Position numbers and translations under genes: made by a program | The notes under the pieces: generated by a model | What the model was told of the DNA's origin: nothing | What the model saw: the letters and a program-made list of their open reading frames with translations, nothing else | Database searches by the model: none | From: Coniferiporia sulphurascens | Taxonomy: Eukaryota; Basidiomycota; Agaricomycetes; Hymenochaetales; Hymenochaetaceae | DNA length: 64,000 bases | Direction of reading: 5' to 3' | Assembly: GCA_002794785.1 (NCBI GenBank) | Contig: NBBA01000004.1 | Coordinates: 124,001-188,000 of the forward strand | Shown here: piece after piece, positions 9,677 to 21,700 of the stretch | Position numbering within the stretch: position 1 is the stretch's first letter | How the letters are laid out: each line of letters starts with the position of its first letter

Positions 9677-12600
9677 TTAAAACAAATTATACACCCTCGC
9701 CAACGGGAGCCGCTCCGCAGGCTGCACATCCATCACCACCCCATCCGCCGTCACCTCATAACTCTCCGGGTCCACGCGCATCCGCGGCGTGCGATCGTTC
9801 CACTTCATATCGCTCTTCCGCACCGACCGGCACCCGCGCACCGCCACTGCCCGCTTGCGCGTGCCGTACCCTGCAATCGTCCCGCTGTCGAGGGATACTT
9901 GCGAGACGAACACTACGGAGTTGAGTGCGGCGCTCAGTGGTTGTGCGCCCCACATCTCGCGCCCGTAGACGGGTTGGACGGTGGGTATTGATCCGTTGGC
10001 GTCGCCCATCTGCCGGAGCAAGGTGGTCAGCTTAATTTTTTATGTTACGATTAGAAGCGAGGAACGAACCTGCGCCCAGGCGATGACGCCGGACTTGAGC
10101 ACGAGCTCTGGTTTCGCACCAAAGTTCTCCGGTTTCCACAAGACGAGGTCAGCGAGCTGGCCAACGGCGATCGAACCAACTATATGGCTGAATCCGTGCG
10201 TTATCGCCCTACAAACACCAGAAAAAAATTTAGCACCACTTTCCCGACATCAAGACTGACGAAATTCTCACGGGTTAATCGTATACTTCGAGATATACCG
10301 CTTCACACGGCCATTATCCCGACCATCGACATCACCGAGTTCCTCCAGCGGACCCCGCAGCTCGCGCATCTTGCTCGCCGTGCGCCACGTCCGGCTGACA
10401 ACCTCGCCGACGCGACCCATCGCCTGCGAGTCTGACGAGATCATCGAGATTGCGCCAATGTCGTGTAGAACGTCTTCAGCTGCGACTGTCTCTGCGCGAA
10501 TGCGGGATTCTGCGAAGGACAGGTCTTCTTGGATCGACTTGTCGAGGTGGTGGCAGACCATGAGCATCTGGGTGATTTGATCAGTCCGGCAGTCGGGAAA
10601 ATGTTTATGGAGCGCCCACATCTAGGTGCTCGTCGAGTGTGTTGTTTGTATATGGTCTGGTAGGGTTTGTGGATGATGGGAGGACGTTATCGAGTTCACA
10701 GACAACGATGATGTCAGGTGCGTGTCCACCCCCTGCCGTTCCAGTATCCTTCAGAGTTCTTCATAACGCGTGAAGACCGTGGACTCACCTGCACCCTCGG
10801 TGTGGTATGTATGGATTGTGCGTCCGCCGAAGGCAGCGATCGTACCTGCAAAGTACATCAGTAACGTGACCATATGCGCCATATCTGACGTACTCTCGAC
10901 GAAGCCGCTCTCATTTAATGTATCTGTGTGTATATTCACCTGTGGGCATGTAGGTATAAGCGGGAAAAAATGGAAAAGCTACGCATGTACCTGTACATCG
11001 TACTCGTCACCAATGTCGAGACAGTTTTTGATGGCAGCGGGCGTCGAGCCCCAGTCCTAAAAAAAGTGTTCAGAATTTATGCCACACAAGATGTTCAAGT
11101 TCATACCTCATGAAGCTTGAGCCCTGCTGCTCCCGCCCTAACGATACTCTCCAACCCTTTCGGACCCGAATCGTTCCCCTTGCCCGTAAACGCAAAATTC
11201 ATAGGCATCCCGTCCGTCGCCGAGATCATCAAGCGCATGTCCCACGGACTAGGCGTACACGTCGTCGCCTTCGTTCCCGCACTCGGGCCTGTCCCGCCGC
11301 CGATAGCCGTCGTAGTCCCCGCCGCGAGCGCCTCGGGTATCTGCTGTGGACAGATGTAGTGCACGTGCGCGTCTATAGCGCCAGCTGTTACGATCAGCTT
11401 CTCGCCGGCGATGACCTCTGTGCAGGCGCCGATGACGAGGTCCGGAGAGACGCCGTCCATGACATCTGGGTTACCGGCTTTGCCGATTCCTTGAATACGG
11501 CCGTCCTTGACACCGATGTCTGCCTGAATGGCTAGAACTTTGAGAAAAGACACAGAAATAATTATGGTGCAGAAGGCGCACTTTATAGATACCGGACCAA
11601 TCGACGATAAGGCAGTTTGTGATAACTAGATCGACAGTCTCAAAAGCGCGCCGATTTGTTGCTTGACCCATGCCTTCGCGAATGCTCTTCCCTGGATGAA
11701 ATACTCAGCGGAGACTGTTTTCATTCCACAGATCGGCTCTTACCGCCACCGAATTTAACTTCGTCTCCGTAGACAGTCTGTAGCCAGTGTAAAATAGCAA
11801 AACATGAAAGGAAAGGACTTAAGCACGCACCAGATCCTTCTCAATCTCTATCCACAGCGCCGTATCTCCGAGTCGAACCTTGTCGCCGACAGTAGGACCA
11901 AACATCGACGCATACGTCTCGCGCGCCATCGTCGTGTCTAACGAGATCTCCAGTGCACCGGGCTCCGGGACGTGACCGAATCCTTTTTGCACGAGCGCAG
12001 CAACGATTTCGTCTGTACGCTGGAGATCAACGACACCAGACGCCAGTGCATTTCCGCCCGAGATGATCCTGTTGCCCGCGATAGTGACAAGCTTGACCGT
12101 TTTCGTGTCGCCAGGTTCGAAACGCACGGCTGTCCCCGCTGGGATGTCCAGGCGGCACCCGTATGCCCGACCACGATCGAAAGCGAGAGCTGAGTTCGTC
12201 TCGATGAAATGGTAGTGCGAGCCGATCTGGGCGGGGAGACGGAGCGTGTTACGGCGGTCTGGCGCATAGAGCGATAAGACACGGACGGACCTGGACGGGC
12301 CTGTCGCCGTTATTGGTCACTCGCAGCTCGACGCGCTGTCTTCCCTGGTTGATCGCGATGCGCTCCTTCCTGACAATCACCGCCCCTGGCGCATTCTCGC
12401 GCGCGTACTCTGACGCGTCGATGATAGGGAAGAGGTCATTCGACGGGATAGGTAGGAAGGAACCGTACAGCGCTTCCTCAAGATTTCCATCCTGGGTACA
12501 GATGGGATCGTGCACGGTCACCAAGAATACGCTGAAAAAGGGATAAGGACACGGTGAGGTTATCACATTCTATAGAAACTCGTAGATAGAAAGTCGATAT

Positions 12601-12932
12601 AGCGTACCCGTCATGGAAAGTCCCTTCGACTTGTACCTCGTGCAGTAGAGGAACAACAGACGGGAGAACATGCCTCTGCCCGAGAATTCCTTTCCCAAGC
12701 TGCATGAGCTCGGAGACCGAGTGTTTTCCATCGCGGATACGCTCCTGTAGCTGCGCCGCAATGAGAGCCGTGGCCTCCGTCTGGTTGAGCCGCAGTCCGC
12801 GCGCGAGACGCTTCTGAGCGAGAAAACCTGCCTGATGGACTCTGCGTTCATTACGAGAGCTTTTGTGAGTTCGTTCAAGATATCTACCTGGTGAAGGAGA
12901 AGTTTGTCCTGTTCTCGAGGGAGGATGTGCAT
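9677..12932 (-). CDS. Urease (fused gamma-beta-alpha chain), 14 exons, complete
   Basis: Nickel enzyme hydrolysing urea to ammonia and carbamate, cytosolic in fungi. Exons: 12932-12888, 12831-12608, 12531-12291, 12226-11831, 11777-11744, 11691-11582, 11523-11107, 11056-10991, 10939-10894, 10845-10789, 10732-10620, 10567-10272, 10208-10070, 10009-9677. The sum is 2517 nt, 838 residues, the usual fungal or plant urease length. The N-terminus MHILPRE is the family's gamma start. The beta part has GSHYHF, and the alpha part has IDAHVHY (two Ni ligands), GLKLHEDWG (the carbamylated lysine), [15 protein letters not shown] (further Ni ligands), MVCHHLD (the active-site flap histidine) and [12 protein letters not shown]. 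The C-terminus is the family's typical YNLF. Every catalytic motif I know to look for is intact. An in-frame ATG at 13076 would add 48 unlike residues and is rejected. Accessory proteins (UreD, F, G) are not in the window. Confidence 0.95.
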
Positions 12933-13084
12933 TTTTCTGTAATCGTGGTACTGAGCCGAGCCGAGCTGGTTACCAAATCTGGCGTTTATACAACTTGTAT
13001 TCCAACCACATGCACCGCAGAACCGCAAAACTTTAGAAGCGGCAGGATGTTTTCTCACAGGAACCGTCTCTTCCACGGACGGCC
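12933..13084. promoter_or_regulatory. Short divergent intergenic region, urease / MBL gene
   Basis: Only 152 bp separate the two start codons, so both promoters and leaders must overlap. No clear TATA box or repeated operator is visible by eye. The arrangement suggests co-regulation, but that is inference. Confidence 0.5.
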
Positions 13085-14059
13085 ATGTCGACGCATAAAA
13101 AGAAGACTGCAGCGTTCACCGCGACGAGACTGACGGCGATGGTATTCAAGATCGTCGAGTACGATGATATTTACGCGGAACACCCTTTCATCTATGCGAA
13201 GGTTCTCCCCGACGTCGTGTTACTTGTCGACACCGGGTGTGGCGGCGCGTCAAATGACCCAGATGTTGATGTGACGAGTCTGCGCGAATTCGTAGAAACA
13301 TGGCCGATCGCTGATAACGGTGGCTCACCGCTCAACGCGGGCGGCACCCGCAAGTACATTGTCGTGTGCACTCATTGCCACTACGACCACATCCGTATGT
13401 CGTCGCATTTACATCATTTATTCTTCTGACTCCGTTTCTCATTTATAGTTGCACTGGAGCAATTCGCGGGGGATGCGCAGATCCTCGCTTCCGCGCACAG
13501 CCCTTCGTTCCTATCGCCAGAGAATTTACCACAGAACACACAATGCCGACGTCTAAAGATACCCGTGCCGCGCTACACACCTACGCTCGTTACACACAAA
13601 GCAGTGATCGGAAACACGGGCATGCAAGTGCTTCACACACCAGGTCATACTCCTGATGAGCTCGCGCTGTGGGATGCCACGGAGCATATGCTGTACGTCG
13701 GTGATACAGTATACGAGTGGGAGCCCATTATCTTTCCTCCAGAGGGGGACATCGTGCGCTGGTTCGAAACCATGGACTACCTCCTTGCGTTTGTACGCGA
13801 CGCAAACTCGGGTGCTAAGGCGGTTCTGATTAACGCGGGGCACGACACGAGCATGGTTGATGCGCTGGATGTACTACTTGAAGGACGGGCGTTCATAATG
13901 GACGTGTTGCGGGGAGCGGAGCGAGTGAAGGAGCGCAAGACGGTAGACGGTGTGAAGCTGGTGTCGTATGCACAGGTAGACGGTCGGTTCAGCCTGCGAT
14001 GTCCTGAGAAGCTAGTCGTGGATACGCGCAAGAGGATGGGAATACCCCGTGTGCCTTAG
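13085..14059 (+). CDS. Metallo-beta-lactamase-fold hydrolase, two exons
   Basis: Exons 13085-13394 and 13449-14059 with a 54-bp intron (GTATGT to TTATAG); 921 nt, 306 residues. MBL superfamily metal ligands are in place: THCHYDHI at about residues 97-104 (the HxHxDH motif), HTPGHT about 70 residues later, GDTVYEW with the bridging Asp, and AGHD toward the C-terminus. This is the layout of glyoxalase II and lactonase-like MBL hydrolases; the substrate cannot be told from sequence. There is no signal peptide, so it is probably cytosolic. It starts 152 bp from urease on the other strand. A role linked to nitrogen or urea metabolism is possible from position only. Confidence 0.85.
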
Positions 14060-14352
14060 CTATGTCTCAAGAACAGAATAGGTGTTGATTTTTCTCATTT
14101 CTTCAATGTAATTAATCAAGCATCCATGGTATCTCCAAAGATCGAGATTCTTATTGTACTTAGCCCAGGGTTCAACTAAATGAAGGAACCTTTTTCGAAA
14201 TCGTTTTGCGGCACCTTCACTATGTTCCATAAGTACTACAAAAATCTTCAGATTGCATTTGCTCATTCAGAAAAAAAATATACAAACTCCTGAGGTGCAC
14301 ATGAAAAATATTCACATCAAATTGAAAGAAAAAAAAAACAAGATCTACACTA

Positions 14353-14616
14353 CAGGTGGATATAATTAGTTATGCTGCACCTATAAATGGAATGTGTTTC
14401 CCATCACCTAAAGTGTGATCATGAATTTACTTGACAAGTCAATATGCTACAAAATTGAACCTTCACAGTGTTGAAGGTACACATAAACTACGTAGATACA
14501 GTATAAGAGATTTTGGCACTAATAGCAAGCAATTTCTTTTTTTTTTTTTAATGGTGGAATGGCGTTGGGAAACACCTTCCATATTGGGGTGTGGCGTAAC
14601 TAATTATATCCACCTG
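14353..14616. mobile_element. MITE, Tc1/mariner-like, TA target duplication
   Basis: A 264-bp non-coding element with about 50-bp terminal inverted repeats. The left end CAGGTGGATATAATTAGTTA (14353) is matched by the reverse complement at the right end (to 14616), and similarity continues inward to GTGTTTCCCA. It is flanked on both sides by TA (14351-14352 and 14617-14618), the target duplication of Tc1/mariner elements. There is no transposase. It lies 130 bp beyond the 3' end of the NACHT-WD40 gene. Confidence 0.8.
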
Positions 14617-14746
14617 TATAAGTTCAAATGATTGAAAACCTTGTTAACTCTGGGCTCAAATTCATTTGCTGAGAAAGGAAATGTACATGTTAAATAATAG
14701 GAAACACATCAGTAGTGTGTAATGGTTTACAATGATAATGTAATGG

Positions 14747-15484
14747 TTAATATTTATCTGATTCCTTGCTAATATTAACCCAAGAAGTGCCACTATACTT
14801 GAACAACATGTTCCAATCAACATTTACAGGACAGGCATGGGCATTATAGGGAAGGCACATTTCAGATATGTCAAGGAGTCTTGACCCATCTCCATCGCAG
14901 TATTGATGAGGTGCCCAGAGCAAGAGTTCACCAGATGGTCCCTTAAACCAACCATCATCTGTGAATATGACTCTACTAGTTAGCTGTGTCTGAAAATCAG
15001 ACAGAACAGATTCCAAATTCCAAACCCTGAGGGTGTTGTCATCTGAGCTGGAGACAATGCACCTCCCATCAGGTGAATAGGCAACAGATCTGACAGCATT
15101 GGAGTGACCTCTGAAGGGCTCTCCCACAGGATCCCCAGTCTGAGCATCCCATAATCTCAGTGTGTTGTCTCTTGATCCAAAGACAATGTGCCTCCCATCA
15201 GGTGAGTAAACAATGGAGTAGACATAAGATGAGTGACCTGTGAGAGACTCTCCCACAGGATGTTTAGTCTGCACATCCCAAATCCTCAGGGTGTTGTCAC
15301 CTGAGCCAGAGACAATGTGCCTCCCATCAGGTGAATAGGCAACAGGGAAGACAGGTTCAGAGTGACCTGTGAGAGGCTCTCCCACAGAATGTTTAGTCTG
15401 CACATCCCATATCCTCAGGGTGTTGTCACCTGAGCCAGAGACAATGTGTCTTCCATCAGGTGAATAGGCAACAGTATATATTGG
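14747..15484 (-). pseudogene. WD40 part of the broken STAND gene
   Basis: Four WD40 repeats of about 43 residues each, nearly identical at the DNA level, each ending GDNTLRIWD or similar. They are followed by a non-repeat C-terminal tail of about 90 residues ending at the stop near 14747. A propeller normally needs about seven blades, so the array is short, perhaps through contraction between repeats. The segment begins at the TGCCC duplication flanking the family B solo LTR. Confidence 0.85.
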
Positions 15485-15489
15485 TGCCC

Positions 15490-15742
15490 TCTTAAATCTT
15501 ATTACAAATCATATCACATCATAATGACGTGATAAGGCGTGATCAAGTCACATTACTCACTCCCAGCTAAAGAGCCACAGTAAAACTTATAAGGATAAAC
15601 TTAAAGGATTAGTTAATAAGTTACCACAGTACTAGTATAAAGGTAGAGCCAGTGAGCCTACAAGAAATACATTGAATATCCTTTCCCCCACTGCATGATA
15701 ACACACTGCTACTATCATCTACAACCCACTCAACTTTTAAAA
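15490..15742 (+). repeat. Solo LTR, copia family B
   Basis: A 253-bp sequence matching the LTRs of copia B at 39500 and 61434 over its whole length. It is flanked by the 5-bp duplication TGCCC (15485-15489 and 15743-15747). It begins TCTTAAATC and ends TTTTAAAA and has no internal region, so it arose by LTR-LTR recombination after insertion into the STAND gene. Confidence 0.9.
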
Positions 15743-15760
15743 TGCCCCCACATTTGCTAT

Positions 15761-16028
15761 TATTAAATAAATATAACGAATGCACTAAATATAAAGACAG
15801 ATCATATGAACAACTATCTTACTAAGTATATGATGACACAACAATAACGCAATGATAACACAATGGATAGGAGCTATGATAGTTATAGTATACATAGCCC
15901 ACAGTAGATGTATATAAGGAGAGCTGGTCTCTACTATGAAATACATCGGTTTACACTGATAACCCTGTTCCCTCTCTACTGCACCACTGCACCTCAATCA
16001 TCTACCACAACATGCATAGATTTTAAGA
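15761..16028 (+). repeat. Solo LTR, copia family A
   Basis: A 268-bp sequence matching the LTRs of copia A at 16410 and 22159, flanked by GCTAT (15756-15760 and 16029-16033). Only 13 bp of host DNA, besides the duplications, lies between it and the family B solo LTR. Those 13 bases still carry STAND-gene codons. Confidence 0.9.
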
Positions 16029-16033
16029 GCTAT

Positions 16034-16404
16034 CCACAAAGCTCTTTTCCAATCCTTCTCTTTTCCCATCCCAATTTGTGGCTGGTTTAGAAAAAATGAA
16101 TAGAACATCTTTGCTATTGTGCTTCCAGAGGGTACCCAAGACAGGGCAGATATATAAAGGTGTGGTGCACACACAGCAACTGCTGGATAATATCCTGAAA
16201 CCATCCTGTTCAGGTCTCTGCAGACAGCAGAAACTTCTCCAAGTGACTGAGCCAATAAATGTTTAGAGCCCATGTCAATAAAATGTGTCTGAGAACTTAC
16301 TTGAAAGTGTGTGGAACAGATTGTCAAGCTCCTAATACCTGATTTCAGTTCTCTGAGAATGCTCAGACACTCCAGCCAGTAAAGTATTTTTGGATGGCAT
16401 ATGA
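16034..16404 (-). pseudogene. Linker part of the broken STAND gene
   Basis: Between the LTR-A solo copy and copia A the minus strand encodes ILYWLECLSILRELKSGI directly after the ATTTC duplication. A probable intron then begins with GTAAGTTC near 16300, and the text continues with HLLAQSLGEVSAVC, the CAPHLYISALSWVP block and EKDWKRALWIA. Text of this kind (a short helical linker ending before the first WD40 blade) is known from basidiomycete NACHT-WD40 proteins. It continues in frame with the NACHT exon on one side and the first WD40 blade on the other once the insertions are removed. Confidence 0.75.
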
Positions 16405-16409
16405 ATTTC

Positions 16410-16666
16410 TATTAAATAAATATAACGAACGTACTAAATATAACGGATGGTCATATGAACAACAATCTTACTAAGTGAACGATAACGCAATGATAACACC
16501 ATACAATAGGAGCTATGATAGTTATAGTATACGTAGCTCACGGTAGATGTATATAAGGAGAGCTGGTCTCTACTACAAAATACATCAGTTTATGCTGATA
16601 ACCCACCTTCGCCTCAACTTCACCACTGCACCTCATCGTCTATCACAACGTGCGTAGATTTTAAGA
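16410..16666 (+). repeat. 5' LTR of copia A
   Basis: Begins TATTAAATA and ends TTTTAAGA, not the usual TG...CA. A TATATAAGG box lies near 16549. The ends are fixed by the ATTTC duplication and by the primer-binding site that follows immediately. Confidence 0.9.
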
Positions 16667-16680
16667 GGTTATGAGCCTTG
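16667..16680 (+). other. Primer-binding site of copia A (half tRNA-iMet)
   Basis: GGTTATGAGCCTTG directly abuts the 5' LTR and is the reverse complement of the anticodon arm (not the 3' end) of the initiator tRNA at 7067. Copia-type elements are known to prime from a cleaved half of initiator tRNA. Confidence 0.85.
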
Positions 16681-16802
16681 ACTCTATAAAAACTAACGAA
16701 ATGATTAACAAATTTATAAATCCTCGAATAATGAAACTATGTCTGATGGACAGAAACCCAACACTCATGAGCAAACATGTTTGCAAAAATTATCAGGATT
16801 AC

Positions 16803-17363
16803 TGTTAAGCTCAACGGTTACGCAGTGATCGATGTCGGTGCTTCCTGATTGTTGGGACTGGTAGTTACGGCAACAGGGCTTCCTAGATGTCATAAGTCGA
16901 AGAGGATCATCAGTGGGGTTTCCTGATCGGTGATGTGGACGCAGTAGGCTTCTGAGAGCGAGTTGGGTTACAACGAAGCGACTAGTGGCTCACTGGCACA
17001 CAGTAGACTGGTGGTAGCAGATAATGGGCTTGTATGAACAAAGAGCACAAGCTTAGGGCTTGTGCTACTGAAGTTACATGCTTATATGCCACTCTATGTG
17101 TTTGCTACTGTAGCGACTTGGTTAGGTGTGTTTACCAGACTTTATGGAAGGTCATGGAAACTCAAGGAAGGCCTTGGTAATACAAGTACGGTGATCAGTA
17201 AGCAAAGCACGTCATGATGGTGCACTAAGGCATCATCATGGTGTCTTATGGTGCAGGACAAATAAGGATGAGTAATGCAGAGAAATGGGGGAGTTGCACT
17301 GACTGATGATGACAAAGAGGAAGTGAGTCAGCGCAGTAAGGAAAGTAAAGGAAAATTGTAACA
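16803..17363 (+). repeat. Solo LTR, family C, nested in copia A
   Basis: A 561-bp sequence starting TGTTAAGCTCAACGG and ending AATTGTAACA, with canonical TG...CA ends. It is flanked by ATTAC (16798-16802 and 17364-17368). Two further copies are at 45882 and 55404. It inserted after copia A, between the primer site and gag. Confidence 0.9.
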
Positions 17364-17598
17364 ATTACGAATAATAGCTAACGAACTAAAAATAACATAT
17401 ACACAGTCATCTACAATCGAAGAACTTGAAGAAAAAATTCAAAAAGCTAAAGATAGCAAAAGGTTAGTCGACCTAATAGTTCAATGTAACTTATGACAAA
17501 TACCCATACATGGTACAGAACAACAAATCCAAGACTGAATTAACAGGTATGATAATTCTACCAATAATGAAAAATTAAAAATAAAAGCTGACTATAAA

Positions 17599-18744
17599 AT
17601 GGAATTAACAAATCATGCTAAAGATTTAGGAATATCAGATCAAGGAAAATCATCTGAAATCAGATATCGAATTAGTACGTATTTGGGTATATCAGACCCA
17701 ACTGAAAAAGAACAATTTAAGATTGACAATCCTTATATTAAGCCAGAAGACGATAAAAAAGAAGAAGACGATAAAAAAGAAGATAACAAAGAAGAAAACA
17801 CTGAAGAATCCAAAAATAACCCATCACATGAGCCATCAGAACCTTCTGATTCTGGAGATTCAGACACTAATGATACCAAGGAAGATGAACTGAGTATGGC
17901 AACTAAACTCACAGAACTCCAGAAATTCTTTGACGGAATTGAGAAACTCGATGGGCACAGAAACTACAAACTCTGGAATTACAGAGTCCAAAGTGCCATC
18001 GAGAGTGCAGGTTACAGTAACCTGCTCATTAACTCCCCAGGAACTGGAGAGACTGGTATATCAAGTGCTTTATATAATGGCATTATGTGCACCATGCCCG
18101 ACAAAATACTGGCTTATTATCTTAATTTCTCTAAAGATGTTCCAGTGCTACTCAAAGCGCTTGATGGACAATATAACGTCCAGACAACAATTACAAAGGG
18201 CTTTAACGAGGCTGCCCTTTTTGATATCAGAGGTCATGTCAGCCATTTCGATGGAACACTTGATAACCTCAACAATAAATACGAGGAACTCATAGCCCAA
18301 GGGGTAAAAGTTTCAGAGTCAACTTACATATCAGCTATTACGAGGGCAATGCCCGAACAATACCAATACGTACTCACACAGAGTGAGTTATATATTAAAA
18401 CAATTAACGAAACAAATCTGGACAAAGATGAAATTGAACTAACCCCTCAATTCTTATTAACTGCATTACAAAACGCCTTTGAGGGGTGGTGTAAAAATCA
18501 TCAGAGGACAGGAGCGGCAGCTAACCACCTGCCCAAGGACGAGTGGAACCACCCTTATTTTAGGGGCCGCGGACGTGGTTTTAGCCACGGCGTACAATCA
18601 CGAGGTCACGGCTACAGGGGCCATGGTGGATATATGAGAGGACGAGGATGAGGACGAGGGGGATATTCCCCTAACCAACAATCACATGCTATTAAGTGCT
18701 ACAACTGTAATAAGTTAGGGCACTACAGTCGAGACTGCTGGGCA
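17599..18744 (+). pseudogene. Copia A gag (nucleocapsid-like)
   Basis: The ATG at 17599 opens a 350-codon frame: a charged Glu/Lys/Asp-rich region (residues about 50-100), the conserved gag core starting FFDGIEKLDGHRNYKLW, and an Arg/Gly-rich stretch ending at TGA 18649-18651. That TGA replaces an expected CGA in a repeated GRG text. The same frame continues to a CCHC knuckle CYNCNKLGHYSRDC at about 18700-18740. The protein would package element RNA. The only visible damage is the TGA. Confidence 0.8.
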
Positions 18745-21700
18745 CCGAAGATGGAATGGATGAAAGCAGCCCAGAAGAAGAAAGAGGACGCAAACGACGA
18801 AAAAGGAAAAGGGAAGGAAATGGGTGCGTCAGCGGCACTGACACCGACTGGGGCAAGTGCGGCCCAGGCTAAACATACTGCAGCAGCAGCAGCAACAAAC
18901 ATTGCATCGAGCTCTCAAATCGAGTTAAGTGCCGTAATTGGCCAAGGCGAAACCGCCTTCATAACCGAAATCGACGACAATGACTTTGACATGGGAGAAT
19001 TCCCAATTTATTCTTATAATGACTTCTTGACACTATAGGAAACCACGACAGTGCAATGGAAGACGTGGATGACAATAACCTTGATGTAAGCATTAACGCA
19101 ATTACAACAAATGAATTTGCTAACAATGTTTATTCTTCTATGGATATAATCAATACTGGTGCAACAATACACTTAACACCATATCTAAACCAATTACAAA
19201 ACACATATAAAACTGACGCAATTACGATAACGGCCGCAAATAAAACAATGTTCATGGCAAACATAGTAGGGGATCTTAAGCTTTACATCCCCAACGGACA
19301 CTCGGTAAGTGTCATAACATTATCAAATGTATACTACAATCCTAAAATGAATATGACATTAGTCTCTCAAGGACTTCTATGTCTCGATGGTTACAAATTT
19401 ATTTATAAAGAAAATGAATGTACAATAAAGTATCCTAATGGATCTTTATGCAGAAAAATTAAAAATACAAATGGATTGTATAGTATATTTAACAACAATG
19501 CAAATGCGGCTACAAAAAATGTAACATTATTTGAATTACATAAAAAACTCGGACACATAAGTTACGCTTATATAAAGCGATTACTAAAAGAAGATCAAAT
19601 AACAAATAATAAAATTTCAAATTATGACAAAACTCAATGCACAATTTGCATTGAAGCAAATATAAAAAGAATGCAAATCCCAAAATTACGTATTTCAAAG
19701 TTAGCAGAAAAATTCGGCAATCACATACACATGGATATATGGGGTCCAGCATCCACACATGCTATAGGAGGATATAAATATCTTCTAACACTTGTAGACG
19801 ATGCTACAAGATGGATAAAAATGATTTTATTAAAAACTAAAGATGAGGGCTTAAACACTTATACGACATGGGCTACAATGCTCAATACACAATATAATAT
19901 AAAAATAAAAATATTACAAAGTGATAACAATACAGTGTTTCTAAGTAAACAATTCACTGAATATCTAGAGAAAAACGGAACAATACGAAAGCTGACTGTA
20001 CACGATACACCACAACAAAATGGAGTAGCAGAATGATCACATCAAACAATTTTAAATAATACAAGAGTTAACCTGCTACAAGCAAAATTACCTCCAAGTC
20101 TATGGGGAGAAGCTGTAAAATACAGTACTTATGTTTACAATAGAACGCCAAAAAGCGCTATTGAATTTAAAACACCTTATTTTAAACATTACAACGAAAA
20201 TTATAACATAGACGATTTAAAAGAATTTGGCCAATATTGCATAATACGACAAGAAGACATTAATAAATTACAACCAAAAGGAATATATGCACAATGGCTA
20301 GGATTTGATGAAGAAAGCAAAGGTCATAGAACCTATCATAATAGAAAAATTTCAGTCGAATGAAATCTACAATTTTTAGATTCTCCACCATCTAAAATTG
20401 AAGGGGAGAATATAACAGAAAAACATAACGAACAAATACAAGAATTAACAAAAGAAAGACCAATAAGAACAATTAAACCAACAAAATGATCATTAGGTCT
20501 AAATTTTGATGAACAAAATACAGTCACCTATCTAATGGAATTTAATCAATTCAATACGGAATTGATAGGCGATCCTAATTCATATCAACAAGTGATAAAT
20601 AGAATTGACGCAAATCAGTGGATCACGGCAATGAAAGAAGAAATAAAAACGTTAATCAAAAGATCTACATGGTCAATCATTGATCCACCAAAAAATATAA
20701 ATATAATCGGAACAAGATTTGTATATAAAACAAAAAGATTAGCAAACGGCGAAATTGAATGTTACAAAGCAAGATTAGTAGTACAAGGATTTGCCCAAAT
20801 GGAAGGCATAGACTACTATTCAAACGATACATTCGCTCCAGTGGCATGATTAGCCACAGTAAGAACAATATTAAGTTGGAGCGCAACAAACAATTACAAA
20901 ATTCATCAAATCAATATAAAATCAGCCTACTTATATGGTGAATTAGAAAAAGACGAAAATATATATATAAAACCACCACCAGGAAATTTAATCGAAACAA
21001 AATCTGGACAAGTTTTAAAATTAAATAAAGCCTTATACAGATTAAAACAAGCAGGCAGACGATGGTATAAAAAATTATCAGAAATTCTAATAGGAATAGG
21101 ACTAGTATGAGCAGTCCAAGACAACGCAGTATTCTTTAGAAAAGTAAAAGGAAAAACAATCCTAATACTTTTCATACATGTCAACGATATAACGATATGT
21201 GGCTTAAATTTATTAATAATAAAAGCCTTTAAAGATGAAATAGGAAAACATGTAAAATTCACTGACAGAAATGATGTACATTGGTTACTCAGTATTGAAA
21301 TCGAAAGAAACCGAGAAGAAAGAATTATAAAACTAAGACAAAAGAATTATATTGATAATATAATAGAAAAATATAAGTTAAAAGATGCTGCAACGGTACG
21401 AACAACACCAATGACACCAGGACAAGTGTTAAAATCACTTGAAAATCCAACTAACAAAGAAATAAACTTTATGAGACAAATACCATATATGAACATGGTT
21501 GGAGCATTATGCTATGCAGCAGATTGTACAAGACCTGATATATCATTCGCAACAGGTCAATTTGCTAGGCATTTAAACAAACCTAGTATCGAACATTACA
21601 ATGCAGTAAAACACTGCTTTAAATATTTAAAAGGAATGAATGATTATTGGTTAATACTTGGAGGAAAAGAACCAATCGAGTTAATCGGATATACCGATGC

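Noticed and set aside
12933..13076. Upstream in-frame ATG of urease at 13076
   Set aside because: The added 48 residues do not resemble urease; the family starts at MHILPRE-type text (12932) and the region overlaps the divergent gene's promoter.
20336..20889. Minus-strand ORFs over copia A pol
   Set aside because: Antisense shadows of RT and integrase coding sequence.
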